DNA of 64,000 nt from Tranquillimonas alkanivorans (GTDB lineage: Bacteria > Pseudomonadota > Alphaproteobacteria > Rhodobacterales > Rhodobacteraceae): contig NZ_FOXA01000001.1 in assembly GCF_900115595.1 (NCBI RefSeq), forward strand, positions 434,001-498,000, in the 5' to 3' direction. Position 1 is the first letter of the stretch; every line of letters starts with the position of its first letter. Made by a program: the position numbers and the translations under genes. Shown here one piece after another: positions 1 to 8,406 of the stretch. The notes under the pieces are model-generated. The model searched no databases. It saw nothing but the letters and a program-made list of their open reading frames with translations, and was not told where the DNA came from.

Positions 1-392
1 CCGAGGCCGCGCCGGGCGGGGTGGACTGCTACTTCGAGAACGTGGGCGGCAAGACGCTGGACGGCGTGCTGCCGAACATGAACGTGGGCGGGCGCATCGC
101 GCTGTGCGGCGTGATCGCCTGGTACTCGGGCGCGAACCTGGACGACGCGACGCCGCTGCCGAAGGTCTGGCGCACGATCCTGGTGAACCGGCTGCGGGTG
201 CAGGGCTTCATCATCTTCGACCACTTCGACCAGTTCCCGCACTTCGTGGACGAGGTCGCGCCGATGCTGGCCGACGGGCGCTTGCGCTACCGCGAAGACG
301 TGACCGAGGGGCTTGAGAACGCGCCCAAGGCCTTCCTGTCGATGCTCGAGGGCGGCAATTTCGGCAAGACGCTGGTGAAGGTCGCCGACTAA
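1..392 (+). CDS. NADP-dependent oxidoreductase, CurA/YncB type (5' end outside window)
   Basis: The frame is open from base 3 to a TAA at 390-392, so about 130 C-terminal residues are visible and the N-terminal half lies off the window. The visible part has the end of the MDR-family nucleotide-binding fold (ENVGGKTLDGVL, then NVGGRIALCG) and the usual C-terminal tail NFGKTLVKV. Members of this CurA/YncB/prostaglandin-reductase group are about 335-345 residues long and reduce alpha,beta-unsaturated carbonyls with NADPH in the cytoplasm. The substrate cannot be told from this fragment. The next gene is convergent, 38 bases away. Confidence 0.85.
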   Translation, partial: EAAPGGVDCYFENVGGKTLDGVLPNMNVGGRIALCGVIAWYSGANLDDATPLPKVWRTILVNRLRVQGFIIFDHFDQFPHFVDEVAPMLADGRLRYREDVTEGLENAPKAFLSMLEGGNFGKTLVKVAD

Positions 393-430
393 GGCGGTCG
401 GGCCGGGCTTTCACGCCCGGCCCGCGCGTC

Positions 431-1315
431 TCAGTTGCTGGCCTGCGGCAGCGTCCCCTGCGGGCGCGCCGCAAACGAGAAGACGTACTCCAGCGCCTCG
501 GGCAGCGTGTCGACCCACACCTGCCACTCGTGATCGCCGTCGATCACGCGTAACTCCACGTTGTCCGGCTGGTGCTCGCGCATCTCCTGGTAAAGCACCG
601 CGCCGTGATAGGCGATGTCGAACACGTCGTGGTCGCCCGAGTTGATGTACATCGGCACGACCGTGTCCTGCGCCTTGTAGTCGTCGATATACGCCGTGTA
701 ATTCAGCTCTTCCCACTTCGCAGGGTCGAAGTTGCCCTCGGCATCCAGGTAGGCGGGGTGCCGGTTGCCGGACGAGTTCGACGGCGGAACCGGGACGTAG
801 GATGCGGGCGACAAGGCCGCGGCGGCGGCGAACATGTCGGGATGTTCGAGCACGAAGTTCACCGTCCCGTAGCCCCCGGCCGACAGGCCGCCGATCACCC
901 GGCCCTCGCGCGTGTCGATGACGCGCCAGGTGTCGTTGATGTGCGGGATCAGGTCGTCGAAGAACGCCGTCTCGGCCGGTTCGTTGTACCCATCGACCCA
1001 CCAGCTTTCGCTGCCGGGCATCACCACGACCGCGGGCGGGATGCGCCCTTCGTCGATCAGCCGGTCGAGCGTCTGCTGCGCCTCGCCCTTCACGACCCAG
1101 TCATTCTCGTTCCCGAACGAGCCGTGCAGCAGGTACATGTGCGGGTACTCAAGCCCGCTGTCCTCGTACCCGTCGGGCAGGTAGATGTTGTAGGCATAGT
1201 CCCGGCCCAGCGTCTCGGACGGGAAGGTGTAGTGCGCGACCTCACCGGCGACCAGCGGGGCCGCGAAAGCACCTGCCGCCACGGCGGCGGCCGCGGCGCT
1301 GAAATGAATGTTCAT
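431..1315 (-). CDS. Secreted esterase-family alpha/beta-hydrolase
   Basis: 294 residues. I chose the ATG at 1315 because GAGGAGGAA lies just upstream on this strand and the protein then opens with a signal peptide (MNIHFSAAAAAVAAGAFAAP). The mature protein resembles the esterase D / Fes-like family (PF00756): an oxyanion-region LLHGSFG, the nucleophile elbow GLSAGGYG, an acidic SGDHDVF and a late histidine in DGDHEWQVW. It probably hydrolyses an ester in the periplasm; the substrate is unknown. It is divergent from a second secreted hydrolase, with 160 bases between the starts that must hold both promoters. Confidence 0.85.
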   Translation of the reverse strand: MNIHFSAAAAAVAAGAFAAPLVAGEVAHYTFPSETLGRDYAYNIYLPDGYEDSGLEYPHMYLLHGSFGNENDWVVKGEAQQTLDRLIDEGRIPPAVVVMPGSESWWVDGYNEPAETAFFDDLIPHINDTWRVIDTREGRVIGGLSAGGYGTVNFVLEHPDMFAAAAALSPASYVPVPPSNSSGNRHPAYLDAEGNFDPAKWEELNYTAYIDDYKAQDTVVPMYINSGDHDVFDIAYHGAVLYQEMREHQPDNVELRVIDGDHEWQVWVDTLPEALEYVFSFAARPQGTLPQASN

Positions 1316-1475
1316 CGATTTCCTCCTCAAGAATCGCCGGCGTTTCACGAGGGCCGCCGACCCTTTCATGAAACCACCCCGCATGACGCAGCGGCAAGCT
1401 CCGATCCTGCAACCGCGCCTTGTGCCCTTTTCGGTGTTGGCCGAAGCTTCGCGCCGAGCAACGAAAGGGAGAGAC

Positions 1476-2756
1476 ATGAAGATCGCACTCGTCGCGGCGA
1501 CCGCCGCGCTCGCCGCCGCACCCGCGCTGGCCGAGAACCGGATCGACCTTATTCGGCCCGACGCACCGGAACTCGCGCCGTACGGCCCCCACACCGTCGG
1601 CGTGCGCCAGATGAGCTTCGCCCGTGAGGACGTGATCGACGTGGTCAACGCGACCGAGGACAGCGTCCCCACCTACGACCGGGAATTGCCCGTCGAGGTC
1701 TGGTATCCGGCCGCCGAGGGCACCGCGCCCGGCGGCGAATACACTGCCTTCCTGCGGGACGGCGAGACCGAAGTCACGCTCGCAGGACGCGCGGCACGCG
1801 ACGCCGCGCCCGCGGCCGAAGGCAACTTCCCGCTGGTCGTCCTCTCGCACGGCTACCCGGGCAATCGGTTCCTGATGAGCCACCTGGGCGAAAACCTGGC
1901 CTCGAAGGGCTATGTCGTCGCCTCGGTCGATCACCCCGACTCGATCTATTCCGACCTCGGCGCATTCGGCTCGACGCTGGTGAACCGGCCGCAGGACCAG
2001 GCCTTCATCGTGGACGAGATGGCGGCGCTCGGCGGCGACCTCGGCGCGATCATCGACGGCGACACGGTTGGCGTCGTCGGCTACTCGATGGGCGGCTACG
2101 GTGCGCTGATCTTCGGCGGGGCGGGCGTCACCCAGACGGCGCTCGACTCGGGCTATGCGCCACCGGGCGGGCTTCTGGACGCCAACGCCGCAGGCAGCGA
2201 GAGTCACGAGGCCCTGCCCGACGACCGGGTGGAGGCCATCGTCGCGATCGGTCCCTGGGGCCGCAACCGCGACTTCTGGGACGCCGAGGGCCTGTCGAAC
2301 ATCGACACGCCGCTGATGATCGTGGCCGGCGGCGTGGACGACGTGTCGGGCTACGACGCCATCCGCCGGATCTTCGAGGAAACGACCGGCACGAAGCGCC
2401 ACCTGCTGACCTACGCCAACGCCAACCACAACGCCGCGGCGCCCATGCCCGCCCCGGCCGAGGCGTGGGAGCCGGTGGACAGCCTGCCCTTCGTCCCGTT
2501 CGAGCACTATGCCGACGCGGTCTGGGACACGACCAGGATGAACAACATCCTGCAGCACTTCGTGACCGCGTTCCTCGATCTGCACCTGAAGGGCGAAAGC
2601 GGGAAGGCCGCGTACCTCGACCTCGTCGAGCAGTCCTCCGACGGCGTGTGGTCGGTGTCCGACGACGGGACCGAGCAGGAGGATCACACCTACTGGACCG
2701 GCTTCCCCAACCGTACGGCCGTCGGCCTGAGCTTCGAGACGCGAGAGGCCGAGTGA
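1476..2756 (+). CDS. Secreted alpha/beta-hydrolase, dienelactone-hydrolase-like
   Basis: 426 residues from the ATG at 1476, preceded by AAAGGGAGAG. The N-terminus is a clear signal peptide ending ALAAAPALA. The body shows an oxyanion loop LSHGYPGNR, a nucleophile elbow GYSMGGYG and an acidic residue in IVAGGVDD, as in secreted hydrolases related to dienelactone hydrolase and PAF-acetylhydrolase. An open frame continues upstream to 1308, but that would put the signal peptide inside the protein. It is divergent from the esterase at 431-1315, so the two may be co-regulated. Substrate unknown. Confidence 0.85.
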   Translation: MKIALVAATAALAAAPALAENRIDLIRPDAPELAPYGPHTVGVRQMSFAREDVIDVVNATEDSVPTYDRELPVEVWYPAAEGTAPGGEYTAFLRDGETEVTLAGRAARDAAPAAEGNFPLVVLSHGYPGNRFLMSHLGENLASKGYVVASVDHPDSIYSDLGAFGSTLVNRPQDQAFIVDEMAALGGDLGAIIDGDTVGVVGYSMGGYGALIFGGAGVTQTALDSGYAPPGGLLDANAAGSESHEALPDDRVEAIVAIGPWGRNRDFWDAEGLSNIDTPLMIVAGGVDDVSGYDAIRRIFEETTGTKRHLLTYANANHNAAAPMPAPAEAWEPVDSLPFVPFEHYADAVWDTTRMNNILQHFVTAFLDLHLKGESGKAAYLDLVEQSSDGVWSVSDDGTEQEDHTYWTGFPNRTAVGLSFETREAE

Positions 2757-2757
2757 C

Positions 2758-3891
2758 CTAGCGCGGCAGCGGGTTGGCGGCCTTGTTGTAGGGCCGCCAC
2801 TCGGTGATCTCGGGATAGTACCGCTTGCGCCAGGCGCGCACGCGCGGGTTCATCACCCGTCGCCAGACCGGCGGCACCATCGCCGCCATGGTCATCACCG
2901 GATAGCCGAAGGGAAGCTGCGGCGCCTCGTCCTCGTCATAGGTCTGAAGCAGCGGGAAGCGGCGATCGGGCTTGTAGTGGTGGTCCGAGTGGCGCTGAAG
3001 GTTGATCAGCAGCCAGTTCGTCGCCTTCTGGCAGGCGTTCCACGAATGGCGCGGCAGGACGTGTTCGTACTTGCCGCCGCCCAGGTGCTTGCGCGTCAGG
3101 CCGTAGTGCTCGACGTAATTGACCAGCTCAAGCTGCCACACGGCGACAAGCGCCTGGAAGACCAGCAGCGCCAGCCCCTCCCACCCCGACAGGATCAGCG
3201 CCAGCGCGGCGAAGCCTGACTGCAGCGCCCAATAGCGCCAGAACGGGTTCTTCCGGTCCCACCAAGGCCGGCCCTTGCGCGCCAGCATCGCCGCCTCGGC
3301 GTGGAAGGCCGAGCTCCAGCACTGCCGCAGCACACGGGGAAAGAAGCGGTGGAAGCCTTCGTTGTAGCGCGCCGTCACCGGGTCGCGCGGCGTGCCGACA
3401 TAGCGGTGGTGGACCAGCAGGTGCTCGGACCGGAAGTGGCTGTAGAAGACCATCGCCAGCAGCAGGTCGGCCAGCCAGCGCTCGACCCTGTTCCGCTGGT
3501 GCATCAGCTCGTGGCTGTAATTGATCCCGATGGTCCCGGTGATCACGCCGACGCCAAAGAACAGGCCGACGCTTTCCCACCCGCCCAGGTGCGCGGCGCG
3601 GGGGACGTACCAGATCAGCCCGAACAGCAGCAGGAACTGCACTGGTGCCCAGATCAGCGTGACGAGCCGGTACCAGAAAAGCTGCGCCTCGCCCGTCTGC
3701 GGGTCGGCATTTTCTTTGTTGAGGCCCGCCAGCGCGTCGACGATCGAGAACAGGTACCACGTGCAGACCGGCAGCAGCAGCACCGTCCAGCCGCCGTACG
3801 CCGCGCCGATCAGGGCCAGCGGCACCAGTCCCAGCGACATCCAGAACGGCAGCGCGCGCGACAGCTTCGCCACCTCGTTCGACCCGATCAT
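2758..3891 (-). CDS. alkB: Alkane 1-monooxygenase (AlkB family)
   Basis: 377 residues from ATG 3891; AGGCGTGAA upstream is a modest ribosome site. Several hydrophobic helices are visible. The diiron histidine motifs of membrane alkane hydroxylases are all present: HELMH (127-131), EHLLVHH (156-162), NYVEHYGL (about 255) and LQRHSDHH (about 300). AlkB enzymes hydroxylate the terminal carbon of medium-chain alkanes at the inner membrane using rubredoxin electrons. No rubredoxin or rubredoxin reductase gene lies in this window, so the electron donor must be encoded elsewhere. The gene sits alone, tail to tail with a hydrolase gene (1 base between stops). Confidence 0.92.
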   Translation of the reverse strand: MIGSNEVAKLSRALPFWMSLGLVPLALIGAAYGGWTVLLLPVCTWYLFSIVDALAGLNKENADPQTGEAQLFWYRLVTLIWAPVQFLLLFGLIWYVPRAAHLGGWESVGLFFGVGVITGTIGINYSHELMHQRNRVERWLADLLLAMVFYSHFRSEHLLVHHRYVGTPRDPVTARYNEGFHRFFPRVLRQCWSSAFHAEAAMLARKGRPWWDRKNPFWRYWALQSGFAALALILSGWEGLALLVFQALVAVWQLELVNYVEHYGLTRKHLGGGKYEHVLPRHSWNACQKATNWLLINLQRHSDHHYKPDRRFPLLQTYDEDEAPQLPFGYPVMTMAAMVPPVWRRVMNPRVRAWRKRYYPEITEWRPYNKAANPLPR

Positions 3892-3945
3892 TTCACGCCT
3901 TCCCCGGTATCCCGGCAAACAGGTTAGACCTGTCTTCACGCCCGC

Positions 3946-5001
3946 TCAATCGCGTCGCGCTGTCGCGGCCAGGTCGAAGGCCTTGCGCATCACCGTGGGC
4001 AGGTCCGAGGGCCGGAACCGGTCGCGCGGCAGGAATGAACCCCGCTCGGGCCTCACGCCCTCGGGCACCTCGGCCACGCGCAGGGCGAGCCGCAGGTGGA
4101 AATGGGTGAAGGTGTGCCGCACCTCGGCGCCCACGTCCTGCCACTCCGCCGCGACTGGCGGCGCCTCCTCGGGCGCCTCGCCCCACTCGCTGCCCGGCCA
4201 GCCCAGCATGCCGCCCAGAAGCCCCGACTCGGGCCGCCGCTCCAGCAACCATGCCCCGTCCGCACGCCGCGCGAGATAGGCGATGCCGTAACGCACGGGC
4301 TTGGCCTTCTTCGGCGCCTTGCGCGGCAGGTCGGCCTGCACACCCGCCGCCCGCGCCAAGCACGGCTCCCGCCAGGGGCAGATGCCGCAGGCGGGCGACT
4401 TCGGGGTGCATATCGTCGCGCCCAGGTCCATCACCGCCTGCGCATAGTCTCCCGGCCGCTCCACCGGTGTCAGCTCGCCGGCCAGATCGGTCAGTTCGGG
4501 CTTGGCGGCGGGCAGCGGCGTTTCGACCAGCCGCAGGCGCGAGATCACCCGCTCCACGTTGCCGTCCAGCACCGTCTCGGGCCGGTCGAAGGCGATGGCG
4601 GCGACGGCCGAGGCGGTGTACGGCCCGATGCCCGGCAGCTTCAGCAACTCGGCGCGGCTGTCGGGAAAGCGGCCGCCATGCTCGCCCGCCACCACGCGGG
4701 CGCATTTCAGAAGGTTGCGCGCCCGGGCGTAGTAGCCAAGCCCCGCCCACTCGCCCATCACGTCGCCGTCCTCGGCAGCGGCCAGATCGCCAACGGTGGG
4801 CCAGCGTGCGGTGAAGCGGCGGAAGTAATCGCGCACCGCGGCCACGGTCGTCTGCTGCAGCATGACCTCGGACAGCCACACCGCATATGGATCGGGCCGA
4901 ACGCCCGCGCGCCGCTCGCCAGGGCCGACGCGCCAGGGCATTACCCGCGCGTGCCGGTCGTACCAGTCCAGAAGCGCGGCGGTGATCTGCTCGTCACGCA
5001 A
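3946..5001 (-). CDS. mutY: A/G-specific adenine glycosylase MutY
   Basis: 351 residues. It removes adenine mispaired with 8-oxoguanine. Visible landmarks are the catalytic-Glu region WLSEVMLQQT, the helix-hairpin-helix LPGIGPYTASAV, the catalytic Asp in VLDGNVERVISRL, and four cysteines of the 4Fe-4S cluster in CTPKSPACGICPWREPC. A C-terminal Nudix-like domain (about 230-340) recognises 8-oxoG. The best start is a TTG at 5001, with a GGGGGAA ribosome site about 9 bases upstream; no in-frame ATG precedes the conserved N-terminus. It is divergent from dciA, 83 bases away. Confidence 0.95.
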   Translation of the reverse strand: MRDEQITAALLDWYDRHARVMPWRVGPGERRAGVRPDPYAVWLSEVMLQQTTVAAVRDYFRRFTARWPTVGDLAAAEDGDVMGEWAGLGYYARARNLLKCARVVAGEHGGRFPDSRAELLKLPGIGPYTASAVAAIAFDRPETVLDGNVERVISRLRLVETPLPAAKPELTDLAGELTPVERPGDYAQAVMDLGATICTPKSPACGICPWREPCLARAAGVQADLPRKAPKKAKPVRYGIAYLARRADGAWLLERRPESGLLGGMLGWPGSEWGEAPEEAPPVAAEWQDVGAEVRHTFTHFHLRLALRVAEVPEGVRPERGSFLPRDRFRPSDLPTVMRKAFDLAATARRD

Positions 5002-5084
5002 TCTTTATGTTCCCCCGTCTGGCTTTATGCTGGTGCCGCGATCCACGGCAGATAGATTAGGCGCGCAGCATACGGAAGACAGTG

Positions 5085-5612
5085 ATGACCGGACGGCAGC
5101 AATACAGCGGCACCAAGCCGCGGCGGAGCAAGGGCTTTCGCATGGCGTCGGCGCTGCTGCAGACCCGCATCCGCGAAGCCGGCGAAAGCCGGGGCTTCGC
5201 CGTCTCGCGCCTGCTGACCCACTGGGACGAAATCGTGGGCGAAGACACCGCCCGCATCGCCCGGCCCGTCAACGTCACCTACGGCCGCGGCGGCTTCGGC
5301 GCGACGCTGGTGCTGCTGACGACCGGGGCGCAGGCCCCGATGCTCGAGATGCAGAAGGAAAAGATCCGCGAGCGTGTGAACGCCTGCTACGGCTACGCCG
5401 CGATCAGCCGCATCCGCATCACTCAGACGGCCCCCACCGGCTTCGCCGAGGGGCAGGCGCAGTTCGCGCCCAAGCCCAAGCCCGAGGCCAAGCCGGACCC
5501 GGCGGTCGAGCGCGAAGCGCACGACGTCGCCGCCCCCGTGGCCGACGACGGCCTGCGCCACGCCCTTGAAGCGCTGGCCCGGAATGTCCTATCTGCGAAA
5601 AACACCAAGTGA
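5085..5612 (+). CDS. dciA: DUF721/DciA-like protein, putative replicative-helicase loader
   Basis: 175 residues from ATG 5085; a GTG at 5082 immediately before it is an alternative, and GGAAG lies upstream. The DUF721 core spans about residues 15-110 (LTHWDEIVGEDTARI, TTGAQAPMLEMQKEKIRERVN). In other bacteria DciA helps load DnaB helicase at the origin. The C-terminal third is low-complexity (FAPKPKPEAKPDPAVE) and probably disordered. The same-strand DsbA-like gene follows after 9 bases, so the two are probably co-transcribed. Confidence 0.8.
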   Translation: MTGRQQYSGTKPRRSKGFRMASALLQTRIREAGESRGFAVSRLLTHWDEIVGEDTARIARPVNVTYGRGGFGATLVLLTTGAQAPMLEMQKEKIRERVNACYGYAAISRIRITQTAPTGFAEGQAQFAPKPKPEAKPDPAVEREAHDVAAPVADDGLRHALEALARNVLSAKNTK

Positions 5613-5621
5613 GGCTCTGAC

Positions 5622-6293
5622 ATGAAACGACATCTCGCCCTCGGCGTGGCCGTGCTCGGCCTGTTCGGCGCCGGTTTCCTCTGGACCGCCGGCCAAGGCA
5701 CCGAGCCCGCCGTGACCTCGTTCTCGGCCGAGGCGCAGGAGGTGTCGGAGGACGTCGATACCTCCATGATCCAGGAGATGACGCTGGGCGAAGCCGACGC
5801 GCCGGTGCAGGTCATTGAGTATGCCAGCTTCACCTGCCCGCACTGCCGCAGCTTCCACGAGACGGCGTTCCAGCAGATCAAGGAAAATTACGTCGACACC
5901 GGCGACGTCGAGTTCGTGTACCGCGAGGTCTATTTCGACCGCTACGGCCTGTGGGCCGGCATGGTCGCCCGCTGCGCCGGGCCCGAGCGGTACTTCGGCC
6001 TGGTCGACCTGATCTATGAACAGCAGTCCGAGTGGGCCAAGGGCGGCCCGGCCGAGATTGCCGAGAACCTGCGCCGCATCGGCAAGACCGCCGGGCTGAA
6101 CGACGAACAGCTCGACGCCTGCATGCAGGACGCCGAAAAAGCCGAGGCGCTAGTCGCTGTCTACCAGCAGAACCGCGAAGCCGACGACATCAACTCCACG
6201 CCGACCTTCATCATCGACGGCGAGAAGTACTCGAACATGAGCTACGACGACTTCTCGGCCATCCTCGACGAGAAGCTGGCGGAGGCGGAGTGA
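5622..6293 (+). CDS. DsbA-family periplasmic thiol oxidoreductase
   Basis: 223 residues with an N-terminal signal or anchor segment (HLALGVAVLGLFGAGFLW). The thioredoxin-fold domain carries the active site SFTCPHCRSF near residues 67-75 and the cis-proline loop NSTPTFIIDG. It resembles the single-domain DsbA/BdbD-like proteins common in Rhodobacterales, which oxidise or shuffle disulfides in the periplasm. GAGG lies about 10 bases before the ATG. The stop overlaps the GTG start of the next gene (GTGA), so translation is coupled, although no functional link with a CoA-transferase is obvious. Confidence 0.88.
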   Translation: MKRHLALGVAVLGLFGAGFLWTAGQGTEPAVTSFSAEAQEVSEDVDTSMIQEMTLGEADAPVQVIEYASFTCPHCRSFHETAFQQIKENYVDTGDVEFVYREVYFDRYGLWAGMVARCAGPERYFGLVDLIYEQQSEWAKGGPAEIAENLRRIGKTAGLNDEQLDACMQDAEKAEALVAVYQQNREADDINSTPTFIIDGEKYSNMSYDDFSAILDEKLAEAE

Positions 6294-7426
6294 CCGGCGC
6301 CCCGCTCGCCGGGCTCAAGGTCGTAGAACTCGCACGGATCCTGGCTGGCCCCTGGGCCGGCCAGACGCTTGCCGACCTGGGTGCCGAGGTCATCAAGGTC
6401 GAAAGCCCCGAAGGCGACGATACCCGCCGCTGGGGTCCACCGTTCATCGAGCGCGAGGGCGACCGCTCGGCCGCCTATTACCACGCCTGCAACCGGGGCA
6501 AGCGGTCGGTCACCGCCGACTTCCGCACGGAAGACGGCCAGCGCTTCGTCCGCGACCTGATCGCCGACGCCGACGTGGTGATCGAAAACTTCAAGGTCGG
6601 CGGGCTGAAGAAGTACGGGCTGGACTACGCCTCGCTGTCCGAACTCAACCCGCGGATCGTCTATTGCTCGATCACCGGGTTCGGGCAGGACGGGCCTTAC
6701 GCGCACCGCGCGGGCTATGACTACATCATCCAGGGCATGTCGGGCCTGATGTCGGTCACCGGTGAACCGGACGGCCAGCCGCAGAAGGTCGGCGTGGCGG
6801 TCACCGACATCTTCACCGGCCTCTATTCCACCGTCGCCATCCTCGCCGCCCTGCGCCAGCGGGACGAGACTGGCAAGGGCCAGCACGTCGACATGGCGCT
6901 GATGGACGTGGCGGTGTCGGTGACGGCGAACCAGGCGATGAACTACCTCGCCACCGGCATGCCGCCCGTGCGTCTGGGCAACGCGCACCCGAACCTCGTT
7001 CCCTACCAGGTGTTCGACTGCGCCGACGGCTGGATCATCATCGCCACCGGCAACGACGCGCAGTACCGCCGCCTGTGCGACCTGCTCGGCCGCCCAGACC
7101 TTGGCGGCGACCCTGCCTATGCCACCAACGCCGACCGCATCGCCCGGCGCGAGGAGCTGGGCAAGCGGCTGACCGACGAGACGCGCAAGTGGGGCAAGGC
7201 GGACCTGCTGGCGGCCTGCGAGGACCACGGCGTGCCCGCCGGGCCGATCAACGACATGGGCGAGGTCTTCGCCGACCCGCAGGTTATCGCACGCGGCATG
7301 CGGCAGGACGCGGGCGGCGTGCCGGGCGTGCGCGCGCCCTTCCGCTTCTCGGACGCCGAGCTTCCCGACCCGCGCCCCGCGCCCCGGCTGGACGAGGACG
7401 GCGAGGACATCCGCAAGCGCGGCTAG
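6290..7426 (+). CDS. CaiB/BaiF family III CoA-transferase
   Basis: 378 residues from a GTG at 6290 that overlaps the upstream stop as GTGA. The family III signature is clear: LKVVELARILAGPWAGQ, LGAEVIKVESPEGDDTR, the CoA-binding region NFKVGGLKKYGLDY and a catalytic Asp in DMALMDVAVS. These enzymes move CoA between carboxylic acids; the acid pair here is unknown. The longer open frame to 6032 runs antiparallel in frame over dsbA and is not coding. The TAG stop shares its CTAG with the stop of convergent lpxK. Confidence 0.9.
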   Translation: MTGAPLAGLKVVELARILAGPWAGQTLADLGAEVIKVESPEGDDTRRWGPPFIEREGDRSAAYYHACNRGKRSVTADFRTEDGQRFVRDLIADADVVIENFKVGGLKKYGLDYASLSELNPRIVYCSITGFGQDGPYAHRAGYDYIIQGMSGLMSVTGEPDGQPQKVGVAVTDIFTGLYSTVAILAALRQRDETGKGQHVDMALMDVAVSVTANQAMNYLATGMPPVRLGNAHPNLVPYQVFDCADGWIIIATGNDAQYRRLCDLLGRPDLGGDPAYATNADRIARREELGKRLTDETRKWGKADLLAACEDHGVPAGPINDMGEVFADPQVIARGMRQDAGGVPGVRAPFRFSDAELPDPRPAPRLDEDGEDIRKRG

Positions 7427-8406
7427 AGGCCCAGCGCCTCGAGTCGCGCATCGAGCGGGGCCCAGTCGTCGAGCTCCAGCCGCACCGGCACCGTCAGCAC
7501 CTGCCGCCGGTCCTCCATCGACAGGCGCACGGCGTCCTTCTCGGTCGTTACCAGTTGCGCGTTCGCCTGCTGCGCCTCGCGCTTGAGGCGGGCGAACAGC
7601 GCCGAGGTCAGCGGCTGGTGGTCGCTCAGCGCGTGGGTGGCGTGCACGTTCGCGCCAAGGTCGCGCAGGGTGGCGAAGAACTTCTCGGGATTGCCGATCC
7701 CGGCGAAGGCCAGCACGCGCAGGTTCTGCCAGACCATGCCGGTCTGAAGCGGGTGCAGCGCGCCCCTCAGTTGCGGGATGTGCACCTGTCTGTCCCAGTC
7801 CGCTGCGAAGCGCGCCTGCGCCTCGGGGCCGCCGATGGTCAGCAACAGATCCGCACGCGCCAGCCCCGCCTGCACCGGTTCGCGCAGGGGGCCGGCGGGG
7901 ATGACGCGGTTATTCCCGAATGCAACGGTTGCGTCTGCAACTAACAGCGAGAGGTCCTTCGCCACCGCCGGGTTCTGGAACCCGTCGTCCAGGATCACCG
8001 CCTCGGCCCCGGCCTCCACCGCCGCCGCCACGCCCGCCGCCCGGTCGCGCGCGACCCACGTCGAACCGAACGCGGCGTGCAGCAGCGGCTCGTCCCCAAC
8101 CTGGTCCGCGCTGTGCCGCCGCTCGTCCACCTGCACCGGCCCCTCCAGCGACCCGCCGTAGCCGCGCGAGACGACGTGCGCCGCCCTGCCCCGCAGGCCC
8201 AGCCGCTGGACCAGCGCCGTCACCGTCGGCGTCTTGCCCGTGCCGCCCGCGTTGATGTTGCCCACGCAGATCACCGGCACCGACGCCCGCATCTCGGGCG
8301 GTCGCGCCACCCGCTTCGCCGTTTCGCGCGCGTAGAGCGCGGCGAGCGGCGACAGAAGCGCCGCCTGCCAGCCCGGGGGGCGATACCAGAAGCGCGGCGG
8401 CCGCAT
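7423..8406 (-). CDS. lpxK: Tetraacyldisaccharide 4'-kinase LpxK
   Basis: 327 residues from ATG 8406. It phosphorylates the lipid A disaccharide to give lipid IVA at the inner membrane. The N-terminal membrane-binding region is WYRPPGWQAALLSPLAALY, and a Walker A motif (GNINAGGTGKTP, residues 49-60) follows. Later landmarks are VSRGYGG, DEPLLHA, VILDDGFQN and TTEKDAVRL. The start overlaps the stop of the waaA-like gene as ATGA, so this is one lipid A/core operon read from DUF4170 to lpxK. Its TAG stop lies inside a CTAG shared with the convergent CoA-transferase. Confidence 0.95.
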   Translation of the reverse strand: MRPPRFWYRPPGWQAALLSPLAALYARETAKRVARPPEMRASVPVICVGNINAGGTGKTPTVTALVQRLGLRGRAAHVVSRGYGGSLEGPVQVDERRHSADQVGDEPLLHAAFGSTWVARDRAAGVAAAVEAGAEAVILDDGFQNPAVAKDLSLLVADATVAFGNNRVIPAGPLREPVQAGLARADLLLTIGGPEAQARFAADWDRQVHIPQLRGALHPLQTGMVWQNLRVLAFAGIGNPEKFFATLRDLGANVHATHALSDHQPLTSALFARLKREAQQANAQLVTTEKDAVRLSMEDRRQVLTVPVRLELDDWAPLDARLEALGL

